Positions 47,005 through 58,535 are shown, counted from the first letter of the stretch. The stretch: DNA of 64,000 nt from Chelonoidis abingdonii (GCF_003597395.2 NC_133770.1:94846206-94910205), one strand, 5' to 3'. Notes: generated by a model from the sequence alone, not told the origin. A program made the numbers and translations.

Positions 47005-47580
47005 TTGACAGCTAAGTGCCCCATTTGCAAGGCTTTCAAGCTGAGAACAAAAAAGGAGCAGGACATCAGGCTTAAGCAGCTCCTCATGGAGGCGGCCCTC
47101 ACCCCTCCACTTTCAGCACTGAGCACTGGTCAGTCGGTGAGCAGAAGCGCCTCTGTGGCACCGGACTGCACCGGTACGCCCAAGGACTCGCGGCATCGAA
47201 CGTTGCCGACACTGAAGTCAGCTCAACGAAGCTCTCTCTCCCCGAGGTTGAGAGAGGCCAAGACTCCTGCTGCTTCGGCACCGCCCGCACCGCAGCCTGA
47301 GAGTACGCCTAAGTCGGATCGCCCGGCGCCGACACCTGCTGTGGCACCGACTAAATCGGCACCGTCAATTCCGGTCCCACAAGGGCTGTCGAGTCTGGCG
47401 CCTGTTAGCTCCCTGGCGCGTGCCGCGGTAGAGCTCACCATGCCGTCCACGCCAGAGGCATTCTCAGCAGCGAGGGACCTGATCACCCTGACAGACTCGG
47501 CACTGCCCCTACCCCCGGCACCGCCAGTGAGGGTAATCCAATCCATAGGCAAGCTGACCACCCTCTGTCGGTGCAGCTGA
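47005..47580 (+). pseudogene. DIRS gag-like ORF fragment
   Basis: A 191-codon open frame begins with CPICKAFKLRTKKEQ, a Cys-containing and basic segment, and continues with Ser/Thr/Pro/Ala-rich sequence typical of the low-complexity gag-like protein of vertebrate DIRS elements. Coding-like sequence continues to about 49020 in shifted frames (for example 48190-48543 and 48720-49019). The product would package element RNA. The assignment rests on position and composition rather than on a conserved fold. Confidence 0.6.
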
Positions 47581-49079
47581 CCGGCACTGCTCACGATTGT
47601 GGTCCCGCAGACGCTCCAGGTCCAGACAGCGCTCCCGCTCTCGACGCCGTTTGCAGTCCCGCACTGTTCTACTTCACGGCACCAGTCAGACTCACGGCAC
47701 CAGTTGGACTCTCGTTCACTGGCTCATTACACATGGCACCGTGCCTCCCAAGGCCATTCACGATGCCAGGATTCGAGATCTCGGTTGACCTCCAGGCACC
47801 GATCTGGTCGCAGGTCCTGCTCTCGATCCCGGTACTCATATGCATCCCGGCACTGGTCCCCGATACCAAGGGGAGCCAGGTCCGTTGGAACATCTGCACA
47901 AGGCTGCTTCGCTCCTCCATGGCCATCCAGGCATACATCGGTGTCCTCCCATGCGGACAGCTACTATGGCCAAGACCGCAATTCCGATGTGTTTCAAGAA
48001 GCCCGATCTCAGGACCCAGGACCTCACCAGTGGTCCTTTTGGACACCTTGGGCGTACCACCAGGCCCAAGGTGCTCCGCTAGTTCCGGCCCGCTCCGCTT
48101 CGTCAGAGCACTGAGCACCAGAGGCCACAGTTAGTCGTCGTCCTCCACCCGGGACGGAGGAACGACTACTCCACCCACCGGGTTCCCCGGTGCCACTGGA
48201 GCAGGAACCGCTGCAGGAGCAAGAGGCCATACAAGACCTGCTCGTCCCCGGCGTTTCATCTTCTTCCTCTGCAGATGAGGCAGTGTCAGGGACTTCCTCC
48301 TCGGGGCCGCCTCCAATAGACCTAAGAGCCCATCAGGACCTCCTCAGGAGAGTGACGTTCAACATGAACCTCCAGGTGGAGGAGGTCCCGGAGGTTGAGG
48401 ACCCTGTAGTGAGCATCCTGTCGGCAGATGCCCCCACTAGGGTGGCTTTGCCCTTTATCAGGACCATCCAGGCTAGTACAGACACCTTATGGCAGTCCCC
48501 AGCCTCCATCCCCCCTACGGCAAAGGGGGTCGAGCGCAAATAGATGGTACCCTCTCGGGGGTACGAGTATCTGTATGTCCACCCTCCTCGCTGGTTGTCC
48601 AATCGGTCAACGAGAGGGAGCGCCATGGCCAACAGGCACCAGCCCCAAAGTCAAAGGAGGCTAGGCGAATGGACCTACTCAGCCGCAGGGCGTATTCGGC
48701 AGGCGCCCTACAGCTCTGAGTGGCAAGTCAGCAGGCTCTACTGAGCCGTTATAGCTACAACACCTGGGCAGAGGTGGGTAGATATACAGAGCTACTCCCC
48801 CCGGACTCCCGACAGGAATTCGCTGCATTCCCAGAGGAGGGAAAAAAAGTAGCCAGAACCTCCCTCCAAGCTTCTCTAGATGCGGCCGACTTGGCAGCTA
48901 GAACTCTGGCTTCCGGTATCACCATGAGACTCATCTCATGGCTACAGGTGTCCAACCTACTGCCTGAATTACAATATACCATCCAAGACTTACCCTTCGA
49001 TGCTAAGGGTCTGTTCTAGGAGAAGACTGACCCCAGGCTACAAAGCTTGAAAGACAACAGGGTCATCATGCGCTCCTTG

Positions 49080-50219
49080 GGCATGCATGCACCTGTGACC
49101 CAATGCAGACCTTTCCGTCCCCAGACTCACCGCCTGTACTTTGTGCCCAGACACAGGCAAGACTTTAGTAGACAGCGCGGGCATGGTGGCCGTAGACGTC
49201 AGGCCGGACCCCAAGGGGCCCAAAACCACGGCTCCTCAAAACCACCAGCGGGGCCTAAGTCTACCTTTTGAAGGTACACCCAAGGATGGCGTACCAGTTT
49301 CAGGACAGGATCCTTTTCCTCCCTTCTCCAACCACCTCTCCTACTTCCTCCCGGCGTGGTCCCAATTGACCTCAGACCTATGGGTCCTACGCACTGTGAA
49401 ACAAGGATACCACCTCCAATTTGTTTCATCCCCGCCTTTCCACCCTCCCACCTGGTCTCTCTTCAGGGACCCCTCTCACGAGCAGTTTCTCCTACAAGAG
49501 GTGCAGACGCTCCTCGCCACAAGAGCAATAGAGGAGGTGCCACAAGACGAGAAGGGCAAAGGGTTTTATTCCTGGTACTTTCTGATCCCCAAGTCGAATG
49601 GAGGCCCATCCTAGACCTGCGAGGCCTCAACAAGTTCATGATAAAGTTGAAGTTCCACATAGTCTCCCTAGAGACCATTATCCCATCCTGGAGACTGGTA
49701 TGCTGCCCTCGATATGAAGGACGTGTACTTTCACATCGCCATTTTTCCTCCACACAGGAAGTGCCAACCAACAGCACTTCCAGTTCACGGTCCTCCCGTT
49801 TTGGCCTCTTCACGGCCCCAAGGGTGTTTACAAAGTGCATGGCTGTAGTCGCCGCACACCTCCGCCGACGTCGGATACACGTATTCCCGTATCTGGACGA
49901 CTGGCTCATCAGAGGGACCTCTGAGACACAGGTCAGACAGCATATAGACATTGTCAGGGACCTGTTCACATGCTTAGGCCTGATGCTCAATGTGGAGAAA
50001 TCCACACTGGTCCCCACACAAAGGCTAGACTTAATAGGAGCTACCGTGGACTCCAATCTAGCCAAGGCCTACCTACCCCAACCACGATTCCAGGCAATGG
50101 CAATGATCGTTCTAGGTCTGCAGAACTTCCCGACGACCTCGGCTCACACCTGTCTCGGTCTCCTAGGTCACATGGCTGCCTGTACTTATGTGACCAAATA
50201 TGCCAGGCTCCACCTCTGA
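49080..50219 (+). pseudogene. DIRS reverse transcriptase, frameshifted
   Basis: The catalytic block VFPYLDDWL lies at about 49888-49914, giving the YxDD signature. The preceding RT block LDMKDVYFHI is encoded at about 49707-49736 but in another frame. A 'FYSWYFLIPKSNGG' block sits at 49565-49606 in a third. These breaks show the gene is inactive, although every expected RT block is still present in order. It overlaps the RNase H frame at its 3' end. Confidence 0.8.
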
Positions 50220-51169
50220 CCCCTCTAAATGTGGCTCAACTCGGTCTACTGTCCGGGCAGGGACCCGATAGACACAATAGTCACCATTCCCCCGAGCACC
50301 CTACGCTCCCTCGACTGGTGGCTAACACCCTCCCTGGTATGTGCAGGGTTACTGTTCCATCTGCCACAACCCTCAGTGTCCCTGACGACGGACGCATCAT
50401 CTCTCGGATGGGGGGCTCACCTCAGACACCTTCGTACCCAGGGCCTTTGGTCACCATAAGAGCTGACGCTTCTCATAAATGTCCGAGAGCAGAGAGCGGT
50501 CCGCCTAGCATGCCAGACATTCCAGCAGCATCTACATGGCCGTTGTGTCTCAGTGTTTACAGACAACACAACGGCCATGTATTATATCAACAAACAGGGA
50601 GGGACTCAATCTCCCCGCCCCTCTGTCAGGAGACCATCCGACTCTGGGACTTCTGCATAGCCCACTCGATAGACCTGGTAGCGTCCTTTCTCCCAGGGGT
50701 TCAGAACACTCTAGCGGATCAGCTGAGCAGATCCTTCCTCTGCCACGAATGGTTGATAAGACCAGATGTTGTTCATTTGGTCTTTCAGAAGTGGGACTTT
50801 CCCCACATAGACCTGTTCGCCTCTTGCACAAACAGGAAATGCCAGGCGTTCTGCTCCTTCCAGGGTCTTTCACCGGGATCAATCTCGGACGCATTCCTCA
50901 TGTCATGGAAGCACCGGCTGCTCTGTGCCTTCTCTCCATTCCCACTGGTTCACAAGGTCCTGATAAAACTCAGCAGGGACAGAGCGCACCTAATCATGAT
51001 TGCACCAGCGTGGCCCAGACAGCACTGGTACACCACACTGCTCAGCCTGTCCATAGCCAGCCCAATTACCCTGCCTCTCCACCCGGACCTCATAATGCAG
51101 GACCATGGCAATATTCACCACCCGGACCTGCAGGCCCTCCACCTCACGGCGTGGCTCCTGCATGGCTAA
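49970..51169 (+). pseudogene. DIRS RNase H region and linker
   Basis: The RNase H motifs TDASSLGWGA (about 50388-50417, in a second frame) and LADQLSRSF (about 50712-50738) mark the domain that removes RNA from the RNA-DNA hybrid. The 399-codon frame then covers the connecting region HIDLFASCTNRKC typical of DIRS polyproteins. One or more frameshifts separate the first RNase H motif from the rest. Confidence 0.75.
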
Positions 51170-51171
51170 AC

Positions 51172-52217
51172 AGGTTGGAGTTATGCTGCTCCGCTCCGGG
51201 ACAACATATACTCCTGAGTAACAGACAGCCTTCCACTCGGTCAACATATCTGGCCAAGTGGGAACGTTTCTCCTGCTGGTGTGAAACGCAGACTACTACT
51301 CCCTCTCAGGTCTCAATCCCCACTATTTTGAACTACCTCTGGTCCCTTAAGCAGCAGGGCTGGTGATATCGTCTCTGAGGGTGCACTTGGCGGCGATCTC
51401 CTCATTCCATCCAGGGGAGAGTGGACACTCCATGTTTTCCCATCCTTTTAGTTACTAGGTTTCTCAAGGGCCTGGAGCTCCTGTACCCCTAAGTACGCCG
51501 CTCTGCCCCTACCTGGGACCTCAGTCTAGTCCTAAGCAGGCTTATGCTTCCACCATTCAAGCCATTGGCAACTTGCTCGCTGCTATACCTGTCCAGGAAG
51601 ACAGTTTTCTTAGTAGCCATTACATCGGCCAGACGAGTCTCCGAGCGCTAACGGTGGACCCACCGTATACTGTCTTTCACAAGGACATGGTACAGTTGTG
51701 ACCGCATCCGGCGTTCCTCCCTAAGGTGGTGTCGGCCTTCCATACCAATCAGGACATCTTCCTTCCGGTCTTCTTCCCGAAGCCTCACTCATCTTGACGG
51801 GAACAGCAGTTACATTCCTTAGATGTCTGTAGGGCGCTCGCTTTTTATATCAATCAGACGAAGAAGCCCTTCCGGAAATCGCCCCAACTCTTTGTTGCTG
51901 TGGCTGACCGGATGAAAGGCCTACCTGTCTCCTCCCAGAGGATCTCCTCTTGGATGACAGTATGCATCCGCACGTGCTATGACCTGGCTCATGTTCCCTT
52001 GGGCCATCTCACTGCACATTCTACCAGAGCTCAGGCTTCATCAGCCGCCTTCCTGGCCCATATACCAATCCAGGAGATATGCCGCGCAGCTACCTGGTCC
52101 TCAGTCCACACCTTTGCTTCGCGCTATGCTCTGGTCCAACAATCTAGAGATGATGCAGCCTTTGGCTCAGTGGTTTGCACTCTGCCACATCTCACTCCGA
52201 CCCCACCGCCTGGGTAA
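51172..52217 (+). pseudogene. DIRS tyrosine recombinase, frameshifted
   Basis: Instead of an integrase, DIRS elements use a phage-type tyrosine recombinase to insert a circular DNA. The N-terminal core-binding part (STRSTYLAKWERF) is at about 51235-51273. The C-terminal catalytic part carries HSTR (H-x-x-R), AATWSS and the likely catalytic Tyr in FASRYAL (52018-52135). The middle (51366-51900) contains shifts and stops. A broken but complete domain order supports a once-active element. Confidence 0.75.
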
Positions 52218-52221
52218 GGCT

Positions 52222-52574
52222 TGGGAATCACCTAACTGGAATGGATATGAGCAATCACTCGAAGAAGAAAAGATGATTACTCACCTTTGTAACTGTTCTT
52301 CGAGATGTGTTGCTCATATCCATTCCAAACCCACCCTCCTTCCCCACTGTCGAAGTAGCCGGCAAGAAGGAACTGAAGGGTGGCTGGGTCGGCTGGGGAA
52401 TATATCCGGTGCCATAACGGCGCCACTCCAGGGGGCACCCAGCTGACCCACCGAGTGTTGCTAGGGTAAAAAGTCTTCCGACGAACGTGCACGCAGCGCA
52501 CGCACACCTAACTGGAATGGATATGAGCAACACATCTCAAAGAACAACAGTTACAAAGGTGAGTAACCGTCTTT
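52222..52574. repeat. DIRS right terminus: inverted repeat and internal complementary region
   Basis: Positions 52222-52265 are the reverse complement of the first ~40 bases of the element. Positions 52300-52530 are the reverse complement of about 46530-46750, including the phrase GACCCACCGAGTGTTGCTAG. The motif CTCATATCCATTCC occurs in both orientations within 250 bases. Confidence 0.8.
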
Positions 52575-53950
52575 TTCATATACCATAGACACCTCCATTG
52601 TTGGCACACTTCTGGTTCCGAAATACCCAACACTGACCCGAGTCTCACTGCGCATACCAGTCCAGGAGCTGACCATCTGGTCATTTACATTTGTTTGCCT
52701 GACCAGAGACCATACTTGGTTCTTAATCTGAGTATTGTGAATGGGCTCTTCATAGTCTGTCCCCACTGGTTCCATCTCAGGAAGGCCAGCTTGGTTACAG
52801 ACATTATCAAGAGGAAGCATTAGTAGTGGAGGGAGTGATGCTGTGATTTTTTTGTTTATTTTTATTTTATACTGTCTCTGCATGTGTAAGCTCATTGGGT
52901 TGTCCAGTAGTTGGTACCTCAGGCTGCACTCCAATGCCGCTTATTCTGTGTGATGTCCCTGCACTACTGAGTGTCTTCAAGTCTGTTGATGATATATGCC
53001 AAAGGTGAGGATGCAGGACAGACCATTGGATGGTATTGCCACACCTGCCTTGTCCCATTAGTCAGTTTTTGTAGACAGAAGGCAATGTCCATTTCCTCCA
53101 GCCAACTTAAAGGATACCCCATAACCTAGTTGGTTGGTTATCTCATTGCCTGTGAGGTATTTCACTTACTATGGTAACAGAATTTGCTTGGCAGGTTTCT
53201 GCACACCTCCACTAACAGCATATATATGATCGTAAGGGAAAGGACAGTATGAGTCTTTGAGTTTATGAACGTGGTATGCTCTTTTGTGTTCCCAATTAAA
53301 GCCATTTTGGTGTCTCATTGGGCCACAGGTTGGTAACCACAGCTGTATAACAAGATCTGATACTGTGCATCAGCTGCTACCAGCTCCCTTGATGTAATAG
53401 CCAGTGTCTTTCCGTCCATCTACTCTTCTGCTCTTTTCTGTACATCACTACTTGACTTGATCTACTGCTTGATGCAGTGGGTCTTGATCCTTTTCACATG
53501 GATACTTTGTCACAAAATATACACACTTTTTCATTGTCCGATGGATGATGGTCTATTTCCCTTTTGATTTGTGGCCAATTTCTTCACTATCGCTGGAAGG
53601 TTCTGCTTGTTTCTCAAGCTGTTGCAGAATTCTGTTTTGTGTGAAAATCTTTCCACAGTTTAAGTGATAAAATGTGAGGTAGTTCGTTCGTATCTTTATA
53701 TTACACGATAGCAGCACATTGTTTGACCTATGTTGCTCTTAAAAAGATTCTTCCATGATTCCGGATCTTGCTTTTGTAAGGTCTGTGAAAGGAGCCTCCA
53801 CATCACATATCATGCATGTTTAGGCCTTCGCTGTTTGTGTATGCTTTTTGGGAACTTCTGAATTGGATTCCATGATTTATTCAGGAATCACAGGTGCATC
53901 ACAGTCAAATCTGAAGCAAACAGGAAGACATACATAAATCTTTGGTCACA
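52575..53950 (-). pseudogene. Relic of the same uncharacterised protein, N-terminal half
   Basis: This is the upstream part of the relic interrupted by the DIRS element. On the minus strand, broken frames show a Cys pair CMICDVEAPF (about 53815-53785), a second pair EKVCIFCDK (about 53545-53510), then ITSRELVAADAQY-like text (about 53400-53350). An open 127-codon stretch (52934-52551) follows, ending SVPTMEVSMVYE just before the DIRS junction. The two Cys pairs look like an N-terminal zinc-binding region. The reading resumes on the far side of the DIRS at about 46520 with an ILKT-like text, which fits a single original gene. Multiple stops make it nonfunctional. Confidence 0.55.
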
Positions 53951-54883
53951 ATACCTTATTGTATACAACTACCTAAATATTGATTTTAAGTTGGAAAAAA
54001 CAATACCTGTGGGAACACAGTAGTTTTTTCACATGAAGAGTGACCTCCCCCTTGTTGATAGGTTGTTGGCAGTTGCCATGGCAACTCCCATACAAAGTAG
54101 ACAAATTTGTATACATTTCATTATTTTAATGAAATGTAATTACCCAAAATTAGGTGAAGATGTATTCATTTTTAGTCAAAATATAGCCATACCCATTTTT
54201 CACTCCATGCTTACACTTACATTTTCCATGGAAACAGGCCTAACTCCACTTCTAAGCTACCATGCAGAAAGGCCCACCAGTATTTTTGTAGTGTGTATGC
54301 ATGGACCCTTCAAAACTAGATGGGATTTTGCCAACACAGATGAGTACCAAAAGTTATCTGGCTCATGGATAACAAGTATGAGATATAGAGGACCTGAAGA
54401 TGGTTGAAGTAGTTGAGAACCCAGTTTAAATGCTTTGCTTGTTAAAACCAAAAGCTGAATCTCATTTGTCTCACTGCATCTTGTTCAGAGTAAAGTGCAA
54501 GGCAGAGTTCCACTTCTGAGAACATTTTCTGAACCCATTGCATTCTGCAGTCATGTTGGTAGCTCACTGTAAAGCACATCAGTTTAACCTGAGTTGTCAG
54601 TAAGATGGACCTCATCCAGCCTAATTAAAATGATAGTGTACATTGACTAAAATATCATCTTGACCATAACTTGAACCTAAGTGTCAGACATCTTACATAC
54701 AATTAATACCAATCAGATTTTATCTCTCTCCTTTAAACTGTTGTATTACTGTGAGTAGTTATGTTGGTTGAGATTTTCATAAGTGCCTATGACTTGAGTG
54801 CAAGTCCCTTAGACTTTCAGTGGGGCTTGCTCTCCTATGCCCAGAATGTCTTCTGTACCTCCTTTAAGATGTTACTAGGCTAG
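53951..54883 (+). other. SEPTIN7 intron 2 segment with an RFX X-box palindrome
   Basis: Unassigned, apart from the perfect palindrome GTTGCCATGGCAAC at 54072-54085. The 5' part may belong to the flank of the relic element. Confidence 0.45.
54072..54085. promoter_or_regulatory. Candidate RFX X-box
   Basis: GTTGCCATGGCAAC fits the RFX consensus of GTNRCC and RGYAAC half-sites with a 2-base spacer and is a perfect 14-bp palindrome. Binding is inferred from motif only. Confidence 0.4.
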
Positions 54884-55229
54884 ATTGCAGTTAGGGCTGC
54901 CAAGTGATTAAAAAAGTTAATCACTATTAATTGTGCTGTTAATAATAGAATGGCATATATTTAAATATTTTTGGATGTTTTCTACATTTTCAAATATATT
55001 GATTTCAATTACAACACAGAATACAAAGTGTACAGTGCTCACTTTATATTTTTGATTACAAATATTTGGACTGTAAAAAACAAGAGAATTTTTCAGTTCA
55101 CCTATTACAAGTACTGTAGTGCAATCGCTTGATCGTGAAAGTTGAACTTACAAATGTAGAATTATGTACAAAAAATAACTGCATTCAGAAATAAAACAAT
55201 GTAAAACTTTAGAGCCTACATGTCCACAC

Positions 55230-55840
55230 AGACCTGCTTCAGCCAATGGCTCAGATAAAGAAGTTTGGTTACAATTTGCAGGAGATAATGCTGCCTGCTT
55301 CTTGTTTGTCACCTGAAAGTGAGACTAGGTGTTCACATGCCACTGTTGTAGCCAGCGTGACAAGATATTTACATACCACATGTGCTAAAGATTCATATGT
55401 CCTTTCATGCTTCAACCATCATTCCAGAGGACATGTGTCCATGCTGATGGTGGGTTCTGCTTGATAACAGTCCAAAGCAGAGTGGACCGACGCATGCTCA
55501 TTTTTATCATCTGAGTCAGATGCCACCAGCAGAAGGTTAATTGTCTTTTTTGGTGGTTTGAGTTGTTTCCACATCTGAGTGTTGCTCTCTTAAAACATCT
55601 GAAAACACGCTCTGCACCTCATCCCTTTCAGATTTTTGGAAGGTACTTCAGATTTTTAAACCTTGGGTCAAGAGCAGTAGCTATTTTTAGACATCTCACA
55701 TTGGTACCTTCTTCGTGTTTTGTGAAATCTGCGGTGAAAGTGTTCTTAAAATGAACAACATCTACTGGTTGGGTCATTATCCAAGTCTGCTGTAACATGA
55801 AATAAATGGCAGAATATGCATAAAACAAAACAGGAGACAT
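55230..55840 (-). pseudogene. hAT transposase fragment, minus strand
   Basis: An open stretch (55840-55628) reads VVHFKNTFTADFTKHEEGTN and ATALDPRFKNLKYLP, the LDPRFK motif typical of hAT (ZBED-like) transposases just before the dimerisation domain. Downstream (55600-55230) the frame is broken, with traces of the CP...W block and of the C-terminal 'R...SLSGD' text inside the left inverted arm. It is nonfunctional. Confidence 0.75.
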
Positions 55841-55879
55841 ACAATTCTTTTACAAGGAGTTCAGTCACAGATGTAATTA

Positions 55880-56130
55880 TTGCATTTTTTTTTAATGAGC
55901 ATCATCAGCATGGTAGTATGTCCCCTGGAATGGTGGGTGAAGCATGAAGGGGCATGTGAATGATTAGCATATTTAGCATATAAATACCTTGCAATGCCGG
56001 CTGCAAAAGTGGCATGCGAACGCCTGTTCTCACTTTCAGGTGACGTAAATAAAAAGCAGGCAGCAGTATCTCCCATAAATGTAAACAAACTTATTTATCT
56101 TAGCAATTGGCTGAACAAGAAGTATGCCTG
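55880..56130 (+). pseudogene. hAT transposase C-terminal dimerisation region, plus strand
   Basis: Plus-strand text contains CPLEWWVKHEG, then YLAMPAAKVACERLFSLSGD and NVNKLIYLSNWLNKK, with a stop in the middle. CERLFS and the NxNKL block are the hAT C-terminal dimerisation signature. The same region is present in inverted form in the left arm, so this is a duplicated copy produced by the fold-back structure, not a second gene. Confidence 0.75.
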
Positions 56131-56296
56131 AGTGGACTTGTAGGCTCAAAAGTCTTACTTTGTTTTGTTTTTGAGTGCAGTTATGTAACACAAATGATCT
56201 ATGTTTGTATGTTATACTTCACAATAAAGAGATTGCACTACAGTATTTGTATGAGGCTATTTCTTTTTTAATTTTTTCAGTGCAATTATTTGTAAT

Positions 56297-57036
56297 TGTC
56301 ATAAACAGATGGTTACGGGTTAATGTCTCTTTTACCTGTAAAGGGTTTAAGAAGCTCAGTGAACCTGGCTGACACCTGACCAGAAGACCAATTGGGGGAC
56401 AAGATACTTTCAGATCTTGGTGGAGGGAAGTCTTTGTTTGTGCTGTTTTGTTTTGTTCGTTGTTCGCTCTTGGGCCTAAGAGGGACAAGACGTGCAACCC
56501 AGGTTTCTCCTATCTTTCTGAAACAGTCTCTCATGTTCAAAATAGTAAATACTAGCTAGAAAAGGCGAATTAGTCTTATGTTTGTTTTCTTAACTTGCAA
56601 ATATGTATTTTGCTGGAAGGAGTTTTACCTCTGTTTGCTGTAACTTGGAATATCAGGCTACGGGGGAGGGAGTCCCTCTAGGCTATATAAATCTGACTAC
56701 CCTGTAAACATTTTCCATCCTAATTTTACAGAGATAATATTTACTTTTTTCTTTCTTTGATTAAAGCTTTCTTTTTTTAAGAAACCTGATTGATTTTTGG
56801 TTATCTTGTGTAAGACCCAAGGGGAGGGGGTCTGTACTCACCAGGGAATTGGTGAAGCCCCTCAAGGCCACCCAGGGAGGGGAGGGTTTTGGGGGGAAAG
56901 GGAGTGATCCAGACTCTGAAAATTCTGGATGGTGGTGGCGCTATCAGATCTAAGCTAGAAATTAAGCTCAGAAGTGTCCATGCAGGTCCCCACTTTTGGA
57001 TGCTAAAGTTCAAACTGGGGGAAAAATACCTTGATA
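56297..57036 (+). mobile_element. Solo LTR inserted in the hAT element
   Basis: It starts TGTCATAAACAG and ends ACCTTGATA (canonical CA mutated to TA). A perfect 5-bp TSD, gtaat, lies at 56292-56296 and 57037-57041. It has a TATA box (TATATAA, 56694-56700) and an ATTAAA polyadenylation signal (56760-56765) in the expected order for + orientation. Its length of 740 bp and TSD fit a retrovirus-like or Gypsy-type LTR. No internal coding region remains. Confidence 0.88.
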
Positions 57037-57258
57037 GTAATAAAAATATAAAGTGAGCACTGTACACTTTGTATTCTGTGTTGTAATAGAAATCAATATA
57101 TTTGAAAATGTAGAAAAACACCCAAAATTATTAAACAATAGAATACCAATTTAAATTTATTAATCAGTTTGATTTAAGTGTGATTGTTTTTTAACTCAAA
57201 AAAATTAATCCCAATTAATCGTGAGTTAACTGCAATTAACGACAGCCCTGTTTGCGGT

Positions 57259-58450
57259 ATATTTTCCTTTTAGTTGTAGCTATGATGAGCAACAAAATCT
57301 TGGCTTCATAGTTCTTTCTGGTGTTAGAAACATTTCTTGCTTAGAGTTTCATTATGACTTTTCTCTTGTCCTCTGGTTTAGCTGCATGTACAATTGCAAA
57401 TGTTAGATGTTCAGACTCGGTGAGTTTGGATGGTTTGTGGTTTACATATCTCTGCAGCTACAAGCATATGTGTTGTAAATTGCTGCCTGCACACAGTCAT
57501 GTGACTTGTTGCAAGTGCCTTCTCTGCAGTTCCTGTTGCCTGAATAGGTTTTCTGTAGCTCTTGTCTGACTCTAAACGCTCACTTCAAATCTCAGCCTGT
57601 GTATCTTCCTCTTGTATTACTTTGCATTTGTACTTCTCCTAGCTCTGTAGATAATTTTTGGGTTCCAGATTGTGGGAAAGATGATGTACCCCCTACTGTG
57701 GGTATTGAATATACTTAAAAAATTAAATACAGTTCAAAGTCACAAACTTAAATTTGACTATTTTAGGCTTGGAATTTTATACAAACGAACATGTACAGAC
57801 TTGAAAAGAGCCAAAGTACAGTCTTTGGTTTTAAAACATTTGTAATTTAAAGTGTCTTTTTAATGGAAAATGCATAGTTGCTGTAAGTTGAGTTAGGTTC
57901 TTCTGGTACTTGTCCATATTTCAGTTAGAATTGCCCTCTTAAATTGTCCACCTTGGTGTATAGCTTCCTTAATGGAAGCCAGCAAGTGTATGAAAGGAGC
58001 TATTTTACCAAGAGATGAGTGTAACAAAGGTCTCAAGCTAAGCCCAGTTAATAGGAATTTTAAATTGTAACTTGTCTATTTAAATTTGGTTCAACTTGTC
58101 ATTTCAACACTGATCAAGCTTTAGCTTGGCCAGTCACCTTCAGGGTGTTTTAAACAAAACATCATTAAATTGCTGAAATATTCTTTGAAAATTAGCTGTT
58201 GATTATTCATTTCATAGTATTGTTTAAAAAAATTTACACTGAAATCAATACACTTTTCACGTCTGTCTGCACCAGATCTCTTAACACTTGACCACTTTAA
58301 AATACTTTTAAAATCAGATTTTAAAATGGTTCTGCTAATGTTAAAGGCTCAGTGTGAAGAGCTTAATTGAACTTGTTTGGGATTAAGTGAATGGGAAATA
58401 GTTATCTGGGACTGAAAGTTTTTACTCCTTCCTATTATTTGTGCTATTGT
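57259..58450 (+). other. SEPTIN7 intron 2, no feature recognised
   Basis: AT-rich unassigned sequence with no recognised exon. Confidence 0.45.
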
Positions 58451-58454
58451 AGCA

Positions 58455-58535
58455 GCTCTCGTCCTGGGGCTGGATCCTGGTGTGCTGGGTGCTTTACAAA
58501 CACACACAACAAAGACAGTCACTGGCACAGCCTAC
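58455..58535 (-). mobile_element. L3/CR1-type fragment
   Basis: GGGGCTGGATCCTGGTG...GTGCTTTACAAACACACAC resembles the inner part of the L3-type 3' end, in the same orientation as the copy at 1064-1184. Confidence 0.4.

Larger units (their letters stand above)
46524..52574 (+). mobile_element. DIRS-type tyrosine-recombinase retrotransposon, about 6 kb
   Basis: The element has a gag-like region, reverse transcriptase, RNase H and a tyrosine recombinase in order on the + strand, which defines DIRS elements. The left end TCTTCTTCAAGTGATTGCTC recurs inverted at 52222-52265. A further inverted copy of the first ~230 bases occupies 52300-52530, giving the inverted termini and internal complementary region DIRS elements use for circular integration. 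There is no TSD: the flanking relic reads on across the junction as expected if nothing was duplicated. Coding regions carry frameshifts and stops, so the copy is decayed but structurally complete. Confidence 0.88.
54892..57250. mobile_element. Fold-back hAT transposon with transposase relics on both strands
   Basis: The ends TAGGGCTGCCAAG and, inverted, CAGGGCTGTCG are flanked by 8-bp TSDs attgcagt (54884-54891) and tttgcggt (57251-57258), 6 of 8 identical. Long subterminal arms are inverted copies: AATACAAAGTGTACAGTGCTCA near 55020 matches the reverse complement at 57050-57075. The transposase C-terminal coding sequence appears on the minus strand on the left and on the + strand on the right. 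A solo LTR (56297-57036) interrupts the right arm. Confidence 0.85.

Noticed and set aside
47223..48316. Minus-strand and alternative-frame ORFs within the DIRS element
   Set aside because: Composition shadows of the gag-like region; no independent motif.
52255..52533. Minus-strand 92-codon frame
   Set aside because: It is the inverted copy of the DIRS left terminus, which is noncoding on the other side too.
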